DNA from: Oscillospiraceae bacterium
GTDB taxonomy: Bacteria; Bacillota; Clostridia; Oscillospirales; Oscillospiraceae
Assembly: GCA_015068235.1 (NCBI GenBank)
Contig: SVKY01000006.1
Coordinates: 1 to 57,301 of the forward strand
Reading direction: 5' to 3'
Length of the DNA stretch: 57,301 bases
The notes beneath the pieces were generated by a model. The model saw only the letters and a program-made list of their open reading frames with translations, searched no databases and was not told the DNA's origin. This document shows positions 31,678 to 42,123 of the stretch, piece by piece; position 1 is the first letter of the stretch; the number at the start of each line of letters is the position of its first letter. A program made the translations under genes and the position numbers.

Positions 31678-32921
31678 GGCTTCCTCCTGAGTTTACAGAT
31701 AAAAAATCCGTCTGTATTATCATCGCAGGGCAAATACGTTTTCATTCCCTGCGAAATAAATTGCGGATGCTCGGCTAAAAACGCCTCCACGACCGCTTCA
31801 TTCTCTCGGCGCAGGATCGTACAGGTGCTGTAGATCAAAACGCCGTTCGGCTTTACGTAATTTGCTTGATTTTCCAAAATTCTTCTTTGCAGCTCAGGCA
31901 AACGCTCTGTCTGCTTGAGCTCTTTATATCGGATATCGGGCTTTTTGCGGATCACGCCCAAGCCCGAACAAGGCACATCGCAGATGACCGCATCCATCGC
32001 TCCGACCCACTCGGGGACAAGCGTTGAAGCGTCCTGCAATTTTGTTTTAAGAATTTCGACACCCAAACGAGAAGCTCCGTTTTCGATCAGCTTCAACTTG
32101 TGCGCGTGGATATCGCAAGAGATCAGCTCCCCACGATTTTCCAAACGCATTGCCGCTGCAAAGCTCTTTCCTCCCGGTGCAGCGCAACAATCGAGCACAC
32201 GCATTTCAGGCTGAATTTCTGCAGCCTCCACCGCCAGTCTTGCCGCCGCATCCTGCACATAGAACCAACCGTCACGGTAGGGCTTCAGCGCCTCCAAGCT
32301 TCCTGTAGAGCTGACATAAAGGCAATTGGGCAAGCTCTCATGCCCACAATACTCCGCACCTGCTTCCTCAAGTGCCATGGCAAGCTTTGCCGCCGTAGTT
32401 TTGAGCGTGTTGACCTGCAAAACGGTCTCGGGCGCTTCATTATGGCTTCTCAAGATCGCCTCGGTCTTCTCGCCGTACTGCGCATCAAGCAGCTCGACCA
32501 GCGCCTGCGGATGGGAATATTTTGTCGCAAGGTCTTCAGGCTCCGGCAAGCGTTTTGCTCTCAAAATCGAGCGCAAAACGCCGTTGACCAGCTTCGACGC
32601 CTGCACATTGGCAGAACGTTTGGTCTGCTCGACCGCCTCATTGACCGCTGCGGAAGGCGGAATTTTGTCCGAAAATTTGATCTGATACAGCGCAAGACGC
32701 AAAATATCCTGCACCACAGGCTGCACCTTTCCACGGACGAAGAAAGACAGCCAATAATCCAGCAGCATACGGTTTTGCAGCACGCCATAGCACAGGCGGC
32801 TTGCAAGCGCAGCCTCCCTGCGCTCCATACCTGCAAGCAATTGCTTCAATGCGCCGTCTGACCATGCGCCGTTTTTTCGGCAAGCGGTCAGTGCACGCAG
32901 CGCCGCTTCTCGGGCAGTCAT
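31674..32921 (-). CDS. rsmB: 16S rRNA m5C967 methyltransferase
   Basis: 415 residues: an N-terminal NusB-like helical RNA-binding domain (about 1-125) and a Rossmann methyltransferase with DCCAAPGGKSF (SAM site), the DVPCSGLGV motif (cysteine in motif IV) and YSTCTILRRENE (catalytic cysteine, motif VI). Overlaps fmt upstream (ATGA) and rlmN downstream. Confidence 0.97.
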   Translation of the reverse strand: MTAREAALRALTACRKNGAWSDGALKQLLAGMERREAALASRLCYGVLQNRMLLDYWLSFFVRGKVQPVVQDILRLALYQIKFSDKIPPSAAVNEAVEQTKRSANVQASKLVNGVLRSILRAKRLPEPEDLATKYSHPQALVELLDAQYGEKTEAILRSHNEAPETVLQVNTLKTTAAKLAMALEEAGAEYCGHESLPNCLYVSSTGSLEALKPYRDGWFYVQDAAARLAVEAAEIQPEMRVLDCCAAPGGKSFAAAMRLENRGELISCDIHAHKLKLIENGASRLGVEILKTKLQDASTLVPEWVGAMDAVICDVPCSGLGVIRKKPDIRYKELKQTERLPELQRRILENQANYVKPNGVLIYSTCTILRRENEAVVEAFLAEHPQFISQGMKTYLPCDDNTDGFFICKLRRKP

Positions 32922-33835
32922 AGGGCGATCGGGTGGCCTCGGAAATAATCCGGCGCAGCCATACGTTTGCCGCCATCTGCCTGAAGCTGCGTGATGAGCA
33001 GCACTTCACCGTCACCGCAAGCGATTTCTAACCCCTGCTTTGTCAAAGCAATGGGCGTGCCGGGTGCTTGATCGGTCGTCTTCTCGGTCGGGCGGACAGC
33101 ATAGATCTTAAAGCGCTTGCCATCTAATTGCGTTGTCGCAACAGGCCACGGATCCAAACCACGCACATGGTCGATAATTTGGCGGCTGTTCTTCGTCCAA
33201 TCGATTGGGCACAGCTCCTTCGTCAGCATGGGGGCGTAGGTCGCCTTGTCATGCGCCTGCGGCGTGCGAGTGGTCGTGCCGTTTTCCATCGCCTTGAGCG
33301 TGTCGCACAGAAGCTCGCTTCCGATCAGCGCCAAGCGATCCAATAGACTTTGGGCATTTTCGAACGGTTCGATCGGTGTTTTGCGAATCTCGATGATATC
33401 GCCTGCATCCATTTCCGCTGCCATATACATTGCCGTCACACCGGTTTCGTTCATGCCGTTGAGAATCGCCCACTGCACGGGGCCACTGCCACGAAGTTCG
33501 GGCAAAATGGATGCATGGATATTCACGCAGCCGAGCTTTGCAATGTCCAAAACTCGCTGCGGCAAAATCTTACCGTAAGCGACCACAGCGATCACATCGG
33601 GCGCAAGCGCCTTCAGCTCTTCATAAACCGCATCATCCTTGAAGGTCGTCGGCTGATAAACAGGCAGATTCGCCTCCAAAGCGACCTTTTTCACGTCCGA
33701 CATTTCCATTTTCATCCCACGGTTCTTGGGCTTGTCGGGCTTGGTATAAACGCCGACGATCTGCGCATCCGTTTCGATCAGGCGTTTTAAGCACGTTGCC
33801 GCAATGTCGGGCGTGCCCATAAAAACAACTCTCAT
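32918..33835 (-). CDS. fmt: Methionyl-tRNA formyltransferase
   Basis: 305 residues starting MRVVFMGTPDIAATC; a start 32 codons earlier would run into def. The family motifs are HASILPELRGSGPVQWAI (catalytic histidine region) and GVTAMYMAAEMDAGDI. It formylates initiator Met-tRNA using 10-formyl-THF. Overlaps def by four bases; def removes the formyl group later. Confidence 0.97.
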   Translation of the reverse strand: MRVVFMGTPDIAATCLKRLIETDAQIVGVYTKPDKPKNRGMKMEMSDVKKVALEANLPVYQPTTFKDDAVYEELKALAPDVIAVVAYGKILPQRVLDIAKLGCVNIHASILPELRGSGPVQWAILNGMNETGVTAMYMAAEMDAGDIIEIRKTPIEPFENAQSLLDRLALIGSELLCDTLKAMENGTTTRTPQAHDKATYAPMLTKELCPIDWTKNSRQIIDHVRGLDPWPVATTQLDGKRFKIYAVRPTEKTTDQAPGTPIALTKQGLEIACGDGEVLLITQLQADGGKRMAAPDYFRGHPIAL

Positions 33836-34323
33836 TCCTCGTCCTCCGCACCTTGCAGAGAGGCGATCTCCTCCTCGGTCAGCTTGCGATAAGCGATCTC
33901 GGTATATAAATGACCGTCCAAATGGTCGCACTCATGGCAGATACAGCGTGCGATCAAGCCCTCAGCTTCGATCTCGAACCAATTGCCCTCACGGTCCTGC
34001 GCCGTTGCCTTGACAACGCTCGGGCGCTTGACCAGCCAATATTCACCGGGAACGCTCAGACAGCCTTCCATGCCGTCCTGCTCACCCGAGGTCTCCAAAA
34101 TCTTCGGGTTGACCATCTCCACGACCTCGTCACCCGTGTCGATCACGACCACACGGCGCAAAATGCCCACCTGTGGGGCAGCCAAGCCCACGCCGTTGGC
34201 ATCGTAGAGGGTTTCGGTCATGTCATCGAGCAGCTCACAGAGCTTGCTGTCAAACTTCGTCACCTCACGGCAAACCTTGTGCAAGGTTGCCTCTTCCTGT
34301 GTTAAAATCTTTCTCAGTGCCAT
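33832..34323 (-). CDS. def: Peptide deformylase
   Basis: 163-residue metalloenzyme with the three PDF motifs GVGLAAPQVG, EGCLSVPG and HECDHLDG (metal ligands Cys and two His). It removes the N-formyl group from nascent proteins. An acidic short C-terminus (GAEDEE) ends the protein. Lies between priA and fmt with tight spacing. Confidence 0.97.
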   Translation of the reverse strand: MALRKILTQEEATLHKVCREVTKFDSKLCELLDDMTETLYDANGVGLAAPQVGILRRVVVIDTGDEVVEMVNPKILETSGEQDGMEGCLSVPGEYWLVKRPSVVKATAQDREGNWFEIEAEGLIARCICHECDHLDGHLYTEIAYRKLTEEEIASLQGAEDEE

Positions 34324-34332
34324 GATATACTC

Positions 34333-36762
34333 CTATTCATTGGCGTTGACGTCCAAATAGACCCCCACGCCTCGGTGATTCTTATCTTTTGCAAATTCAC
34401 GCATCAAATGCGCCAAAAGCTGTCGCAATGTACGTGTATTTTTACAGCTCAACGTCAGGCGGCAGCGGTAAACATAGTTGAGCCGCGCCACCTGCGCAGG
34501 TGCAGGTCCCAGAATTTCGACCTGCTCGGTTTTATAAAAATCAGATGCCAGTTGCACCTTCAACATCGCTCGGAAACGATACGCCGCCTTCAAAATCCGA
34601 TCTTCCTCCTGTCCATGGAAGGTCAGGGTCAAAAGGTCATAAAACGGCGGACAGCGCCGAATTTCCCGAAGCGGAAGCTCAGAATCATAAAACGCATCGT
34701 AGTCCTGCCTTGCCGCAAGGGTGATGACCTGATTCTTTGGGGTCATGGTCTGGATGAGCGCACGACCGCCCTTTGCCCCTCGGCCTGCACGCCCGATGAC
34801 CTGCGTGATCATGCTGAATGTTGTCTCCGCCGCCCGATAAGAAGCAACATAAAGAGACATATCCGCATCCAAAACGCCGACCAGCGTGACATTTTCAAAA
34901 TTCAAGCCCTTAGCAACCATCTGTGTTCCAAGCAGGATCGGGATTTTTTCATCTCGGAAACGGCCGAGCAGTTTTTCATGCGTATTGACCGCCGAAACGG
35001 TATCGGCATCCATGCGCAAAACCTCCTGCTGTGGCAGAAGCTCCTTGAGCTGCTGCTGCACCCTCTGCGTGCCGAAGCCAAGCTGCTTCAGATGACCGCC
35101 GCACTCGGGGCAGCGTGACGGAAGGAGCTGTGAATGACCGCAGTAGTGACACATCAACCGCCCGTTGGCATGGTGATAGGTCAGATTCACGCTGCAACCG
35201 GGGCAGGTGGGAACGAAGCCACAATCCACGCAGGCGATCATTCTGCTCGTGCCTCGACGGTTTAAGAACAAGATCGCCTGCTGCGCATTTTTTTGATTCT
35301 CCTGCAAGGCAAACAGAAGCGGCTCACTGATGGCAGTGCCGTTGCCGTTTTTCAGCTCCTGCTTCATATCGACGATCTCGACCGGCGGCAAGGGCTTTTG
35401 ATTATATCGATTTTTCATTTCAAACAGGCGGTAAACGCCCGTTTTGGCTCGGTACATCGTCTCCACAGACGGCGTTGCCGAGCCGAAAATCACGCTTGCA
35501 CCCGCTTTTTTGCCACGGTAAATCGCAACCTCACGGGCATCATAGCGTGGAGAATTTTCGGATTTATAGGTGTGCTCCTGCTCTTCATCAACGATCAGCA
35601 GCCCCAAATTTTGCACAGGCGCAAAAACCGCCGAGCGAGTTCCCAGCACAACGCTTGCCTCACCGCTTGCGATGCGCTTGAACGTATCATAGCGTTCTGT
35701 AATGCGCAGGCTACTGTGCAAAACTGCAACCTTATCCCCAAAATGCGCCGCAAAAAGCGACAAAAGCTGAGGAGTGAGCGAAATTTCGGGCACCAGCAGA
35801 ATGGTCCCCTCGTTTTTTTCCAAAGCATCGTAAATGAGCTTGATATAGACAGAGGTCTTACCGCTGCCTGTCACGCCGTAAAGCAGGCTGATATCGCCCT
35901 TTTGCGCACGAAGTCCGTCATAGACCCTCTGCTGCTCGTCATTGAGCAGCAGCTCGCCGTCAAGCTGCGCCTGCACGACCTGGCTGATACGAAGCTTCGG
36001 CTGCTCATAAAATCGGAGATAGCCGAGCTCCTCCAAACGGCGCACGGTTGCCGAATTTGCACCCGTGAAATAGCAAAGCTCCTTGACCGAGCACTCGCCC
36101 AACGTCAAAAGCAGCTCCAAAACCGCACTTTGCATCGCTGCCGATTTCCGCTTGCTCGCAGCATACTGCGAAGCCTCCTCGTAAGAGGCGCACAAAACGG
36201 CAATGCGTTCGGTTTTATCGTTAACAAGACGGCGATTTTCACTATGGCAGAGGATCAGCTTTTTGCGCAACAAGTAGCGCAGCGCCTTGTCCAAGCTCTC
36301 CTCGTCAAATTGCTTGCGCAGCAGACTTTCATCGATCTTGCCGCCAAGCTCCTGCATCGTCTGCATCACAGCGAATGCAACAGGCTGACGGTGGATTTTT
36401 TCCTGCCAATTTTCGTCACAAAGCGCATAGGAGCAATGCTCCCGAAACCAAACGCCCGCAGGCAGAATCGCTTTGATCGCATCATAAAAAGTGCAGAAAT
36501 AGCGCTCTCGCAAAAACGCAGCAAGCTGAAGCATTTTCATGTCCAAAAGCGGCTGCGCATCCAAAACGCAGTCGATCGGCTTTAAGCCGTCTTTATCGCC
36601 CCGTTCCACGGAAAGCACAACGCCCTCACAGCGCTTATTCGCACGACCGAACGGCACAAGCACACGCTGTCCGGGGCTGAGCGCCATTGCTTCATCAAAG
36701 CGATAATCATAGGGCTTATCAATGGCATAAATCGCCGACGAAACCGCAATTTTTGCAATCAT
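34333..36762 (-). CDS. priA: Primosomal replication restart helicase PriA
   Basis: 809 residues from the ATG after GGAGGGTGATGCA. N-terminal 3'-DNA-binding and winged-helix regions, Walker A GVTGSGKTSVYI, DEEQ box VDEEQEH, and a two-site zinc-binding insert (CVDCGFVPTCPGCSV ... CHYCGH ... CPECG). It restarts stalled replication forks. It begins the second half of the minus-strand housekeeping run after a repeat element at 36798-37003. Confidence 0.97.
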   Translation of the reverse strand: MIAKIAVSSAIYAIDKPYDYRFDEAMALSPGQRVLVPFGRANKRCEGVVLSVERGDKDGLKPIDCVLDAQPLLDMKMLQLAAFLRERYFCTFYDAIKAILPAGVWFREHCSYALCDENWQEKIHRQPVAFAVMQTMQELGGKIDESLLRKQFDEESLDKALRYLLRKKLILCHSENRRLVNDKTERIAVLCASYEEASQYAASKRKSAAMQSAVLELLLTLGECSVKELCYFTGANSATVRRLEELGYLRFYEQPKLRISQVVQAQLDGELLLNDEQQRVYDGLRAQKGDISLLYGVTGSGKTSVYIKLIYDALEKNEGTILLVPEISLTPQLLSLFAAHFGDKVAVLHSSLRITERYDTFKRIASGEASVVLGTRSAVFAPVQNLGLLIVDEEQEHTYKSENSPRYDAREVAIYRGKKAGASVIFGSATPSVETMYRAKTGVYRLFEMKNRYNQKPLPPVEIVDMKQELKNGNGTAISEPLLFALQENQKNAQQAILFLNRRGTSRMIACVDCGFVPTCPGCSVNLTYHHANGRLMCHYCGHSQLLPSRCPECGGHLKQLGFGTQRVQQQLKELLPQQEVLRMDADTVSAVNTHEKLLGRFRDEKIPILLGTQMVAKGLNFENVTLVGVLDADMSLYVASYRAAETTFSMITQVIGRAGRGAKGGRALIQTMTPKNQVITLAARQDYDAFYDSELPLREIRRCPPFYDLLTLTFHGQEEDRILKAAYRFRAMLKVQLASDFYKTEQVEILGPAPAQVARLNYVYRCRLTLSCKNTRTLRQLLAHLMREFAKDKNHRGVGVYLDVNANE

Positions 36763-36797
36763 TGCATCACCCTCCAAATGCCATAAAATGCTTTTCT

Positions 36798-37003
36798 AAA
36801 TTCTGATTTATCGAGCTGTTGGCTGCGTTTTGACACCGTAGGGGCGCACGACTGCGACTCGCTAAGAGCCTCGCTTCGCTCGGTTGCTCGCATGCATACC
36901 GCTGCGGCGGCATCTGTGCGCCCGTGCAGGCACTTCGTGTGGGCGGACAGAGTCGTCCGCCCCTACAATTTGAAAAACAAAACTCACCGATAAATCGGAA
37001 CTT
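36798..37003. repeat. AAATTCCGAT-end modular repeat element, copy 10, with a nested insertion
   Basis: Inverted relative to 3158-3304. Read in the same direction it matches that element except for about 60 bp inserted inside the core. The inserted piece (AACCGAGCGAAGCGAGGCTC with neighbouring CGCAGCGG and TATGC) resembles part of the element at 4121-4404/49495-49777. It lies in the rpoZ-priA gap, ending two bases from the rpoZ stop. Confidence 0.85.
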
Positions 37004-37005
37004 GA

Positions 37006-37200
37006 TTATTCGCTGATCTGCGCAACGAGCTTGCCCTCTGCGACCTCACGGATCGCCAGGGTCACGGGCTTCTCGGGCAGGGGCTGATGGAAGGTCTCAG
37101 ACTCAATGGAGATCTGACGGGCACGACGTGCCACAACATTGACCATCAGATAACGGCTCTTAATATTCTTCAAAAGATCGGACATTGCAGGATATAACAT
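37006..37200 (-). CDS. rpoZ: RNA polymerase omega subunit
   Basis: 64 residues. YLMVNVVARRARQISIE is the conserved omega helix, and KPVTLAIREVAEGKL the second. It helps assemble and stabilise beta' in RNA polymerase. One base separates it from gmk, the standard neighbour. Confidence 0.93.
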   Translation of the reverse strand: MLYPAMSDLLKNIKSRYLMVNVVARRARQISIESETFHQPLPEKPVTLAIREVAEGKLVAQISE

Positions 37201-37201
37201 A

Positions 37202-37804
37202 TTATTTTTCCTCCTCGAATAAAATCATCGATTGATATTCGGCTCTGCAGCCCTCCGCCGTCAAAATCGCATCGATCTGATCGGCGGCACGTTCAATATT
37301 GTCATTGACAACGATGTACTGGTATTTTTTTGCGACCTCGCACTCCCAACGTGCAATACGCAAGCGCTCCTGCATAATTTCGGGAGCGGTATCGCCTCTT
37401 CCGACCAAGCGGCGCTCTAATTCCGCATAAGACGGTGGTGCGATAAAGATCGAAATGACATCGTCTCTGCGCTCAAAGACCTTGAGCGCGCCTTGCGCCT
37501 CGATCTCCAAAACCACGCTGATGCCCTGCGCATTTGCCTCATCCAAGGGCTTTTCGGGCGTGCCGTAATAGTTATTGGCATAGGTCACGTACTCCAAAAG
37601 CGCATCATCTGCAATCAGCTTTTCAAACGCTTCCCTGCTGATAAAATGATAATTCACACCGTCTGTTTCCGACGGTCGAATGGGTCTTGTGGTTGCCGAG
37701 ATCGAAAAGCGAAGCTCAGGTCTTCTGCGCATGACCTCACGCAAAACGGTTCCCTTGCCTACCCCTGAAGGGCCCGAGAGAATGATGATTCTTCCTTTTT
37801 TCAA
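37202..37804 (-). CDS. gmk: Guanylate kinase
   Basis: 200 residues; P-loop [16 protein letters not shown]-binding [21 protein letters not shown], and the lid region. It phosphorylates GMP to GDP. Overlaps remA upstream by four bases. Confidence 0.97.
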   Translation of the reverse strand: MKKGRIIILSGPSGVGKGTVLREVMRRRPELRFSISATTRPIRPSETDGVNYHFISREAFEKLIADDALLEYVTYANNYYGTPEKPLDEANAQGISVVLEIEAQGALKVFERRDDVISIFIAPPSYAELERRLVGRGDTAPEIMQERLRIARWECEVAKKYQYIVVNDNIERAADQIDAILTAEGCRAEYQSMILFEEEK

Positions 37805-38073
37805 GACTCTTCCTCCTCATCCTGATAGGTCTCATTTTCCTTGTCGGACAAGCGCTTTGCAATCGCCTCGGGCGTGATGGCTGAGAGCACCACATGGTCG
37901 GTGTCCATCACAATGACCGCACGTGTTTTCCTGCCGAAGCTGGCATCGATCAGCATTGCACGTTCCTTCGCCTCTTGCACCAAACGCTTGATCGGCGCAG
38001 AATCAGGACTGACCACGCTCAAAAGGCGGTCAGACGAAACCATATTTCCAAAACCGATATTGATCAGCTTCAT
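37801..38073 (-). CDS. remA: RemA/DUF370 family DNA-binding regulator
   Basis: 90 residues beginning [20 protein letters not shown], with the family core [25 protein letters not shown]. RemA-type proteins form ring-like oligomers that bind DNA; in Bacillus they activate matrix and osmoprotection genes. Position between yicC and gmk is conserved in Firmicutes. The acidic tail is variable. Confidence 0.93.
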   Translation of the reverse strand: MKLINIGFGNMVSSDRLLSVVSPDSAPIKRLVQEAKERAMLIDASFGRKTRAVIVMDTDHVVLSAITPEAIAKRLSDKENETYQDEEEES

Positions 38074-38078
38074 AGTCT

Positions 38079-38966
38079 TTATTCAATGTTCTGGATCTGC
38101 TCACGGATCTTTTCCAGCTCCGATTTGATCTCCACAACGTAGCGAGTCAGCTCCAGGTCATTGCACTTCGAGCCAATGGTGTTCGATTCACGGTTCATTT
38201 CCTGCAACAGGAAATCGAGCTTACGACCGATGGCGCCACCACCGTTTAGCAGTGTTTCCAGCTGATCTAAATGGCTGCGCAGGCGCACCGTTTCCTCATC
38301 CACGCAAACCTTGTCTGCAAAAATCGCTGCCTCGGTCAAAATGCGGCTTTCATCGATCGCCGTATTTTCCAGCACCTCACGCAGCTTGTTCTCCAGGCGC
38401 AGGCGGTATTCCTGCACAGTTTGGGGTGAACGAGCTTCGATTCTGGAAACATAGTCCAAAATGGTCGCTGCACGGTTCTTCAAATCGCATACCATCGCTG
38501 CGCCCTCTGTCTGACGCATGGCATTGTAGGCGCTGATCGCCTCTTTTGCAACACAGAGAATGTCCGCAACATTGCGTTCCTCATCCTCCTCTTCCTTCTG
38601 CACCAAAAATACATCGGGGAATCGGGTCAAAGAGGTCGCACTGATATCATCACGCACGGGATAATCCGCTGCGATCGTCTGCAGCGCCTTCAAATAGCCT
38701 TCCAAAACGGGTCTATTGAGGCGTACCTGCACATTTTCCTCCGCCGTGATCTGAATGGTGATGAAAACATCGACCTTGCCACGGCAGACAGCCTGCTTGA
38801 CCGCCTGCTTCACGGGATCCTCGGCATAGGAAAACGCACGGGGCATCTTGACATTACAATCCAAAAAACGGTTGTTGACCGAGCGCAGCTCAACGGTGAT
38901 CTCTTTGCCGTTGAGGCTCTGCATCGCTCTTCCGTAACCGGTCATACTGTGAACCAAATTTTTCAT
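38079..38966 (-). CDS. yicC: YicC family endoribonuclease
   Basis: 295 residues; starts [14 protein letters not shown], the family N-terminal motif, and ends in the DUF1732 region ([19 protein letters not shown]). Characterised members cleave RNA; the cellular targets in Clostridia are unclear. Neighbour of remA-gmk-rpoZ as in most Firmicutes. Confidence 0.93.
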   Translation of the reverse strand: MKNLVHSMTGYGRAMQSLNGKEITVELRSVNNRFLDCNVKMPRAFSYAEDPVKQAVKQAVCRGKVDVFITIQITAEENVQVRLNRPVLEGYLKALQTIAADYPVRDDISATSLTRFPDVFLVQKEEEDEERNVADILCVAKEAISAYNAMRQTEGAAMVCDLKNRAATILDYVSRIEARSPQTVQEYRLRLENKLREVLENTAIDESRILTEAAIFADKVCVDEETVRLRSHLDQLETLLNGGGAIGRKLDFLLQEMNRESNTIGSKCNDLELTRYVVEIKSELEKIREQIQNIE

Positions 38967-38973
38967 CCTTTCT

Positions 38974-39561
38974 TTATCGGCAGCCGTTACACAGGCAGTT
39001 CAGACACATCAGCATTTGGCACATCTCGCAGCATTCATCCTGCTGATTCATGCCGCCGTACTGCTGCTGACGGTAGGTGTAACCACCGCCACTGACGTTA
39101 TTGAGCGCACTGCGATATTCCATGTTCGACGGGTCCATATTGACCGCAATGCGGAAATTTTGCGCAGCTTCATCCATCCAGCCACGCTTCTGTGCGATCA
39201 CGCCGCGCAAAAAATACCACTCAGCGTTGTGATTGCTCATCGCATCAAGCTGGCCTTCTGCCTTGTCTAACTGTCCCATTTGGATCAAGCGGCGAATTTC
39301 GGCAAATTTTGTCGAAGACGAACCCCCGTAAGACGAGCCGCTATAAGAAGATGACGAGCTGTAGGACGACGAACCGCCGCCCTTGGTCAGGGTGTCATAT
39401 GCCTCGTTGATCTCCTTCATCTTCTCCTGCGCAAGGTCAGCCAAAGGGTTATTTGCATAATTATCGGGGTGATATTTGCGTGCCAAATCACGGTAGGCTC
39501 GTTTGATCTCTTCATCGGAAGCTCCGTGCGGTACGCCCAATACCTCATAGGGGTCTTTCAT
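38974..39561 (-). CDS. J-domain protein with Cys-rich C-terminus
   Basis: 195 residues. The J domain (about 1-65) has [19 protein letters not shown] and the HPD motif in KYHPDNY, so it should stimulate a DnaK ATPase. A Ser/Tyr/Gly linker (about 67-90) is followed by a short TPR-like helical part ([15 protein letters not shown]...) and a C-terminal cluster of seven cysteines ([18 protein letters not shown]). It is not classic DnaJ, as it lacks the G/F region and CxxCxGxG repeats. It overlaps the DUF5685 gene, with which this J protein appears functionally paired. Confidence 0.88.
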   Translation of the reverse strand: MKDPYEVLGVPHGASDEEIKRAYRDLARKYHPDNYANNPLADLAQEKMKEINEAYDTLTKGGGSSSYSSSSSYSGSSYGGSSSTKFAEIRRLIQMGQLDKAEGQLDAMSNHNAEWYFLRGVIAQKRGWMDEAAQNFRIAVNMDPSNMEYRSALNNVSGGGYTYRQQQYGGMNQQDECCEMCQMLMCLNCLCNGCR

Positions 39562-40427
39562 TGCTTCATTCCTCTCTTACGGAACGTGCCGTTGGCAACG
39601 GACTTGATCACCGCCGGCATTCCGTAATAAATGATATTTTTCAGCAGCTCGTCGTCTGCTCTCGGCGCAAGCAGCTCCAAAGCGACCGCTGCCATATCGA
39701 TCGAGGCATCGACAGTATGTAAAAACTGCTCCTGATCCTCAGCTTTCAGTGCTCCATTGCACAATTCATAGCGATACCGCAAAGGATTGTAGCGATCGGC
39801 ACGGACATCCTTTTCCAAATCCTCCAAGGCATCTGCCAAGTAAAGAAATCGTCCGACATGGTACAAAAGCTGTTCGGCAATTCGTCTTTGCGTTTCGTCG
39901 GTTAAGAATAAAGCGCAGCCTTTCAGCATGCTCGCAAAAGCATCTGCCGTGCGGTCGATGCTGCTGCATTTTGTTTTCTCCAAACTCTGCAAGCGGCTAA
40001 GCTGCTGCGAAAAAATCGCATTCGCCTGTGGCAAACGTCTTGCCGCCTTCGCGTAAGCTCTGCGGTAAAACAGGCGCAAGGTGCCGGCTCCCATTTTTGC
40101 AAAAAACTTTCCATCCTGCACGGCATCGCTCAGCTTCCAATATGAAAGCAGCACGCTCATATCCGCTGCAAAGTCCATGACCTCGTCACGAACCAAGCAG
40201 TCTTTTTTGCAAACCACCCTTGCCGGGCAAAAGCAACGCTCGATGGCTTTCTGCTCGCCTTCTTGCAGCAGGAAATAAAGGAAGGTCATATCATAGTTGA
40301 CCAAAAAACGTGCATGAAAGCCATAGCGCTTTTTTAGGCAGCGACAAAGTCCGCAGTACGCCGCATGATACCGCTGCTTGGCAAGCTCAGAGAGCTTGTC
40401 CCTTCTGGGAAGAATATATCCAAACAT
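39558..40427 (-). CDS. DUF5685 family protein
   Basis: 289 residues beginning [20 protein letters not shown], with a conserved YCGLC motif, several further cysteines ([13 protein letters not shown]) and mostly helical sequence with no membrane segment. The family function is unknown. The cysteine pattern suggests metal binding or redox chemistry. It overlaps the J-domain gene by four bases and follows the RseC-like gene by two, giving a tight three-gene group of unknown joint role. Confidence 0.85.
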   Translation of the reverse strand: MFGYILPRRDKLSELAKQRYHAAYCGLCRCLKKRYGFHARFLVNYDMTFLYFLLQEGEQKAIERCFCPARVVCKKDCLVRDEVMDFAADMSVLLSYWKLSDAVQDGKFFAKMGAGTLRLFYRRAYAKAARRLPQANAIFSQQLSRLQSLEKTKCSSIDRTADAFASMLKGCALFLTDETQRRIAEQLLYHVGRFLYLADALEDLEKDVRADRYNPLRYRYELCNGALKAEDQEQFLHTVDASIDMAAVALELLAPRADDELLKNIIYYGMPAVIKSVANGTFRKRGMKQ

Positions 40428-40429
40428 GA

Positions 40430-40834
40430 TTATCTCACATAGCCGACGATCGAATAAGTCGGCGGTCGATTTTTGATCCTTCTGTTATAGGCAAAGGCAG
40501 GCAGCATTCCCAGCACAAACGCCGAGCAGGCAATCACCGCAGCCCATACGCCGAGCGGCATTGCTGCCAAATACGCCGCCAAAAATGCCACAATCGGCAA
40601 CAGATACACAAGCGCAGCCGCCTTGAGCACCACAGCGCTCTCAGAACGGATATAGACAATATCGCCACGTTGCGCTGAAATGAGATTCTGCGCCGTGACA
40701 CGCAACGTTTGCTTCACACTTCCACAGCCGCTGCATTTATGACAATCACCACTGCAAGCGCTCTCTCGCACAACCAAAACCTCCGCTTTGCCATCAGTCA
40801 GGATGCGATCCACAGTTGCTTTCTGCTGCATCAT
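40430..40834 (-). CDS. SoxR-reducing/RseC family membrane protein
   Basis: 134 residues. The cysteine motif ESACSGDCHKCSGCG (N-terminal soluble part) is followed by two membrane helices (about 73-91 and 95-113), as in RseC/RsxC-associated proteins. It is associated with electron transfer at the membrane, in other bacteria with the Rnf/Rsx complex. No rnf gene lies in the window. Its start overlaps the cdaR stop. Confidence 0.87.
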   Translation of the reverse strand: MMQQKATVDRILTDGKAEVLVVRESACSGDCHKCSGCGSVKQTLRVTAQNLISAQRGDIVYIRSESAVVLKAAALVYLLPIVAFLAAYLAAMPLGVWAAVIACSAFVLGMLPAFAYNRRIKNRPPTYSIVGYVR

Positions 40835-42123
40835 TAAGGTGTGACCTCGGTATCCTCTTGTGCCGGTCTTTCTTCAATGCGTGCGGTATATTCCTTGTAC
40901 AAGCCCACGCCAAAGCCGTTGGGCAGACGGATGCTCAACGGACAGATCTGCGTTTGATCCATCTTGCTGATATCGATTTCAACAATGATGCTGATCTCGT
41001 CGGAATTGAGCTTATTTTGCAGTTGGCGAAGCTTGTCACGGTTTCCTCGGATCTCGATGACCTGATCGGGATCGGCATAGAAATAATCCATGCCCTCAGC
41101 GCCGTTTTTCCATTGAAGATCGGTCTTATCCAGTGAAATTCGCATGATGCCGATATTCGAATTGACCTCTACGGCAATTTCCGCCGTAACGATGGTCGAA
41201 TTGTTCTCACCCAAGCGAGTAATTCCCTGTGGAAGCTCCACAGAGCGTGTCAACGTCGCAGCCTCAATGCCCTGCACGCTCGCAAGATCGAGCTCAACAT
41301 AATAGGTCTTGTCCAGCTTTTCCAGCGCCTCCAGCGTGCCTGTCACACGGATGCTGCTCGGAGAGACCGTCGCAGTGACATCATCCTTCGTCAAGCCGCC
41401 GCCGCTTCGATACTTCACGCCAAGCGAAAGATCACGATACGGAAGCACCTGGATCGAAACGCCAACAGATTCGGCATCGACGGTGGTATAGCTGCTGAGC
41501 GTCACTTCCTTCTCCTCCTCGTCGTGGAAAGCGAAGGGAAGCTGCTCATTATAATTCGCAGTCGTTTTTGTCAAGTCAACCTGCACGACTGCCTTCACGA
41601 TCTTTGTGACCTCTTCGCTCGGACCGCTGACGGAAATCGTATTCACACTCAGCTCCGTCGAGCCCTGAAGATAGCCATCTATCATCTCGCCTTCAGCATA
41701 GACGATCTCCACGGGAATATCACGGTCTCTGCGTTCACTGACCTTGACTTTAATGCGACCGGAATTGGTCGTCACCAGACGAATGTCTCCGGACGCGACA
41801 GTTGCAGGCGGATTGAGCGTCCAACTCAGCTCGAACGTGCCTGCCGTATCAATGTTGCTGACATCGGCGATCGCCTCTAAGTTGCTGCTGTTAAGCTCCT
41901 TGAGGTCCGAACGTCTGCCGGAGATCTCCACATCCACATACTGCTCCTCACCACCTGTGAGCATCAAGCCTCGTGTTGTCAAAGAGGATGTGCCGGTGAT
42001 GCGGACTCGAATATCGGAGATCGTTGCCGTATCATCAGGGTTGACAAAGGTCACAGCATATACCCAAAGCGCAATCGATGCGATCAACGCCAGCAAAAAT
42101 GCAAGTATCTTATGTTTTTGCAT
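40834..42123 (-). CDS. cdaR: YbbR-domain regulator of diadenylate cyclase
   Basis: 429 residues from the ATG nine bases after AAAGGATG. One N-terminal membrane anchor (MQKHKILAFLLALIASIALW) then a chain of extracellular YbbR domains (repeated GPSEEV/GTLEAL units). CdaR binds and regulates CdaA at the membrane. Overlaps cdaA by 14 bases; coupled translation is expected. Confidence 0.93.
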   Translation of the reverse strand: MQKHKILAFLLALIASIALWVYAVTFVNPDDTATISDIRVRITGTSSLTTRGLMLTGGEEQYVDVEISGRRSDLKELNSSNLEAIADVSNIDTAGTFELSWTLNPPATVASGDIRLVTTNSGRIKVKVSERRDRDIPVEIVYAEGEMIDGYLQGSTELSVNTISVSGPSEEVTKIVKAVVQVDLTKTTANYNEQLPFAFHDEEEKEVTLSSYTTVDAESVGVSIQVLPYRDLSLGVKYRSGGGLTKDDVTATVSPSSIRVTGTLEALEKLDKTYYVELDLASVQGIEAATLTRSVELPQGITRLGENNSTIVTAEIAVEVNSNIGIMRISLDKTDLQWKNGAEGMDYFYADPDQVIEIRGNRDKLRQLQNKLNSDEISIIVEIDISKMDQTQICPLSIRLPNGFGVGLYKEYTARIEERPAQEDTEVTP

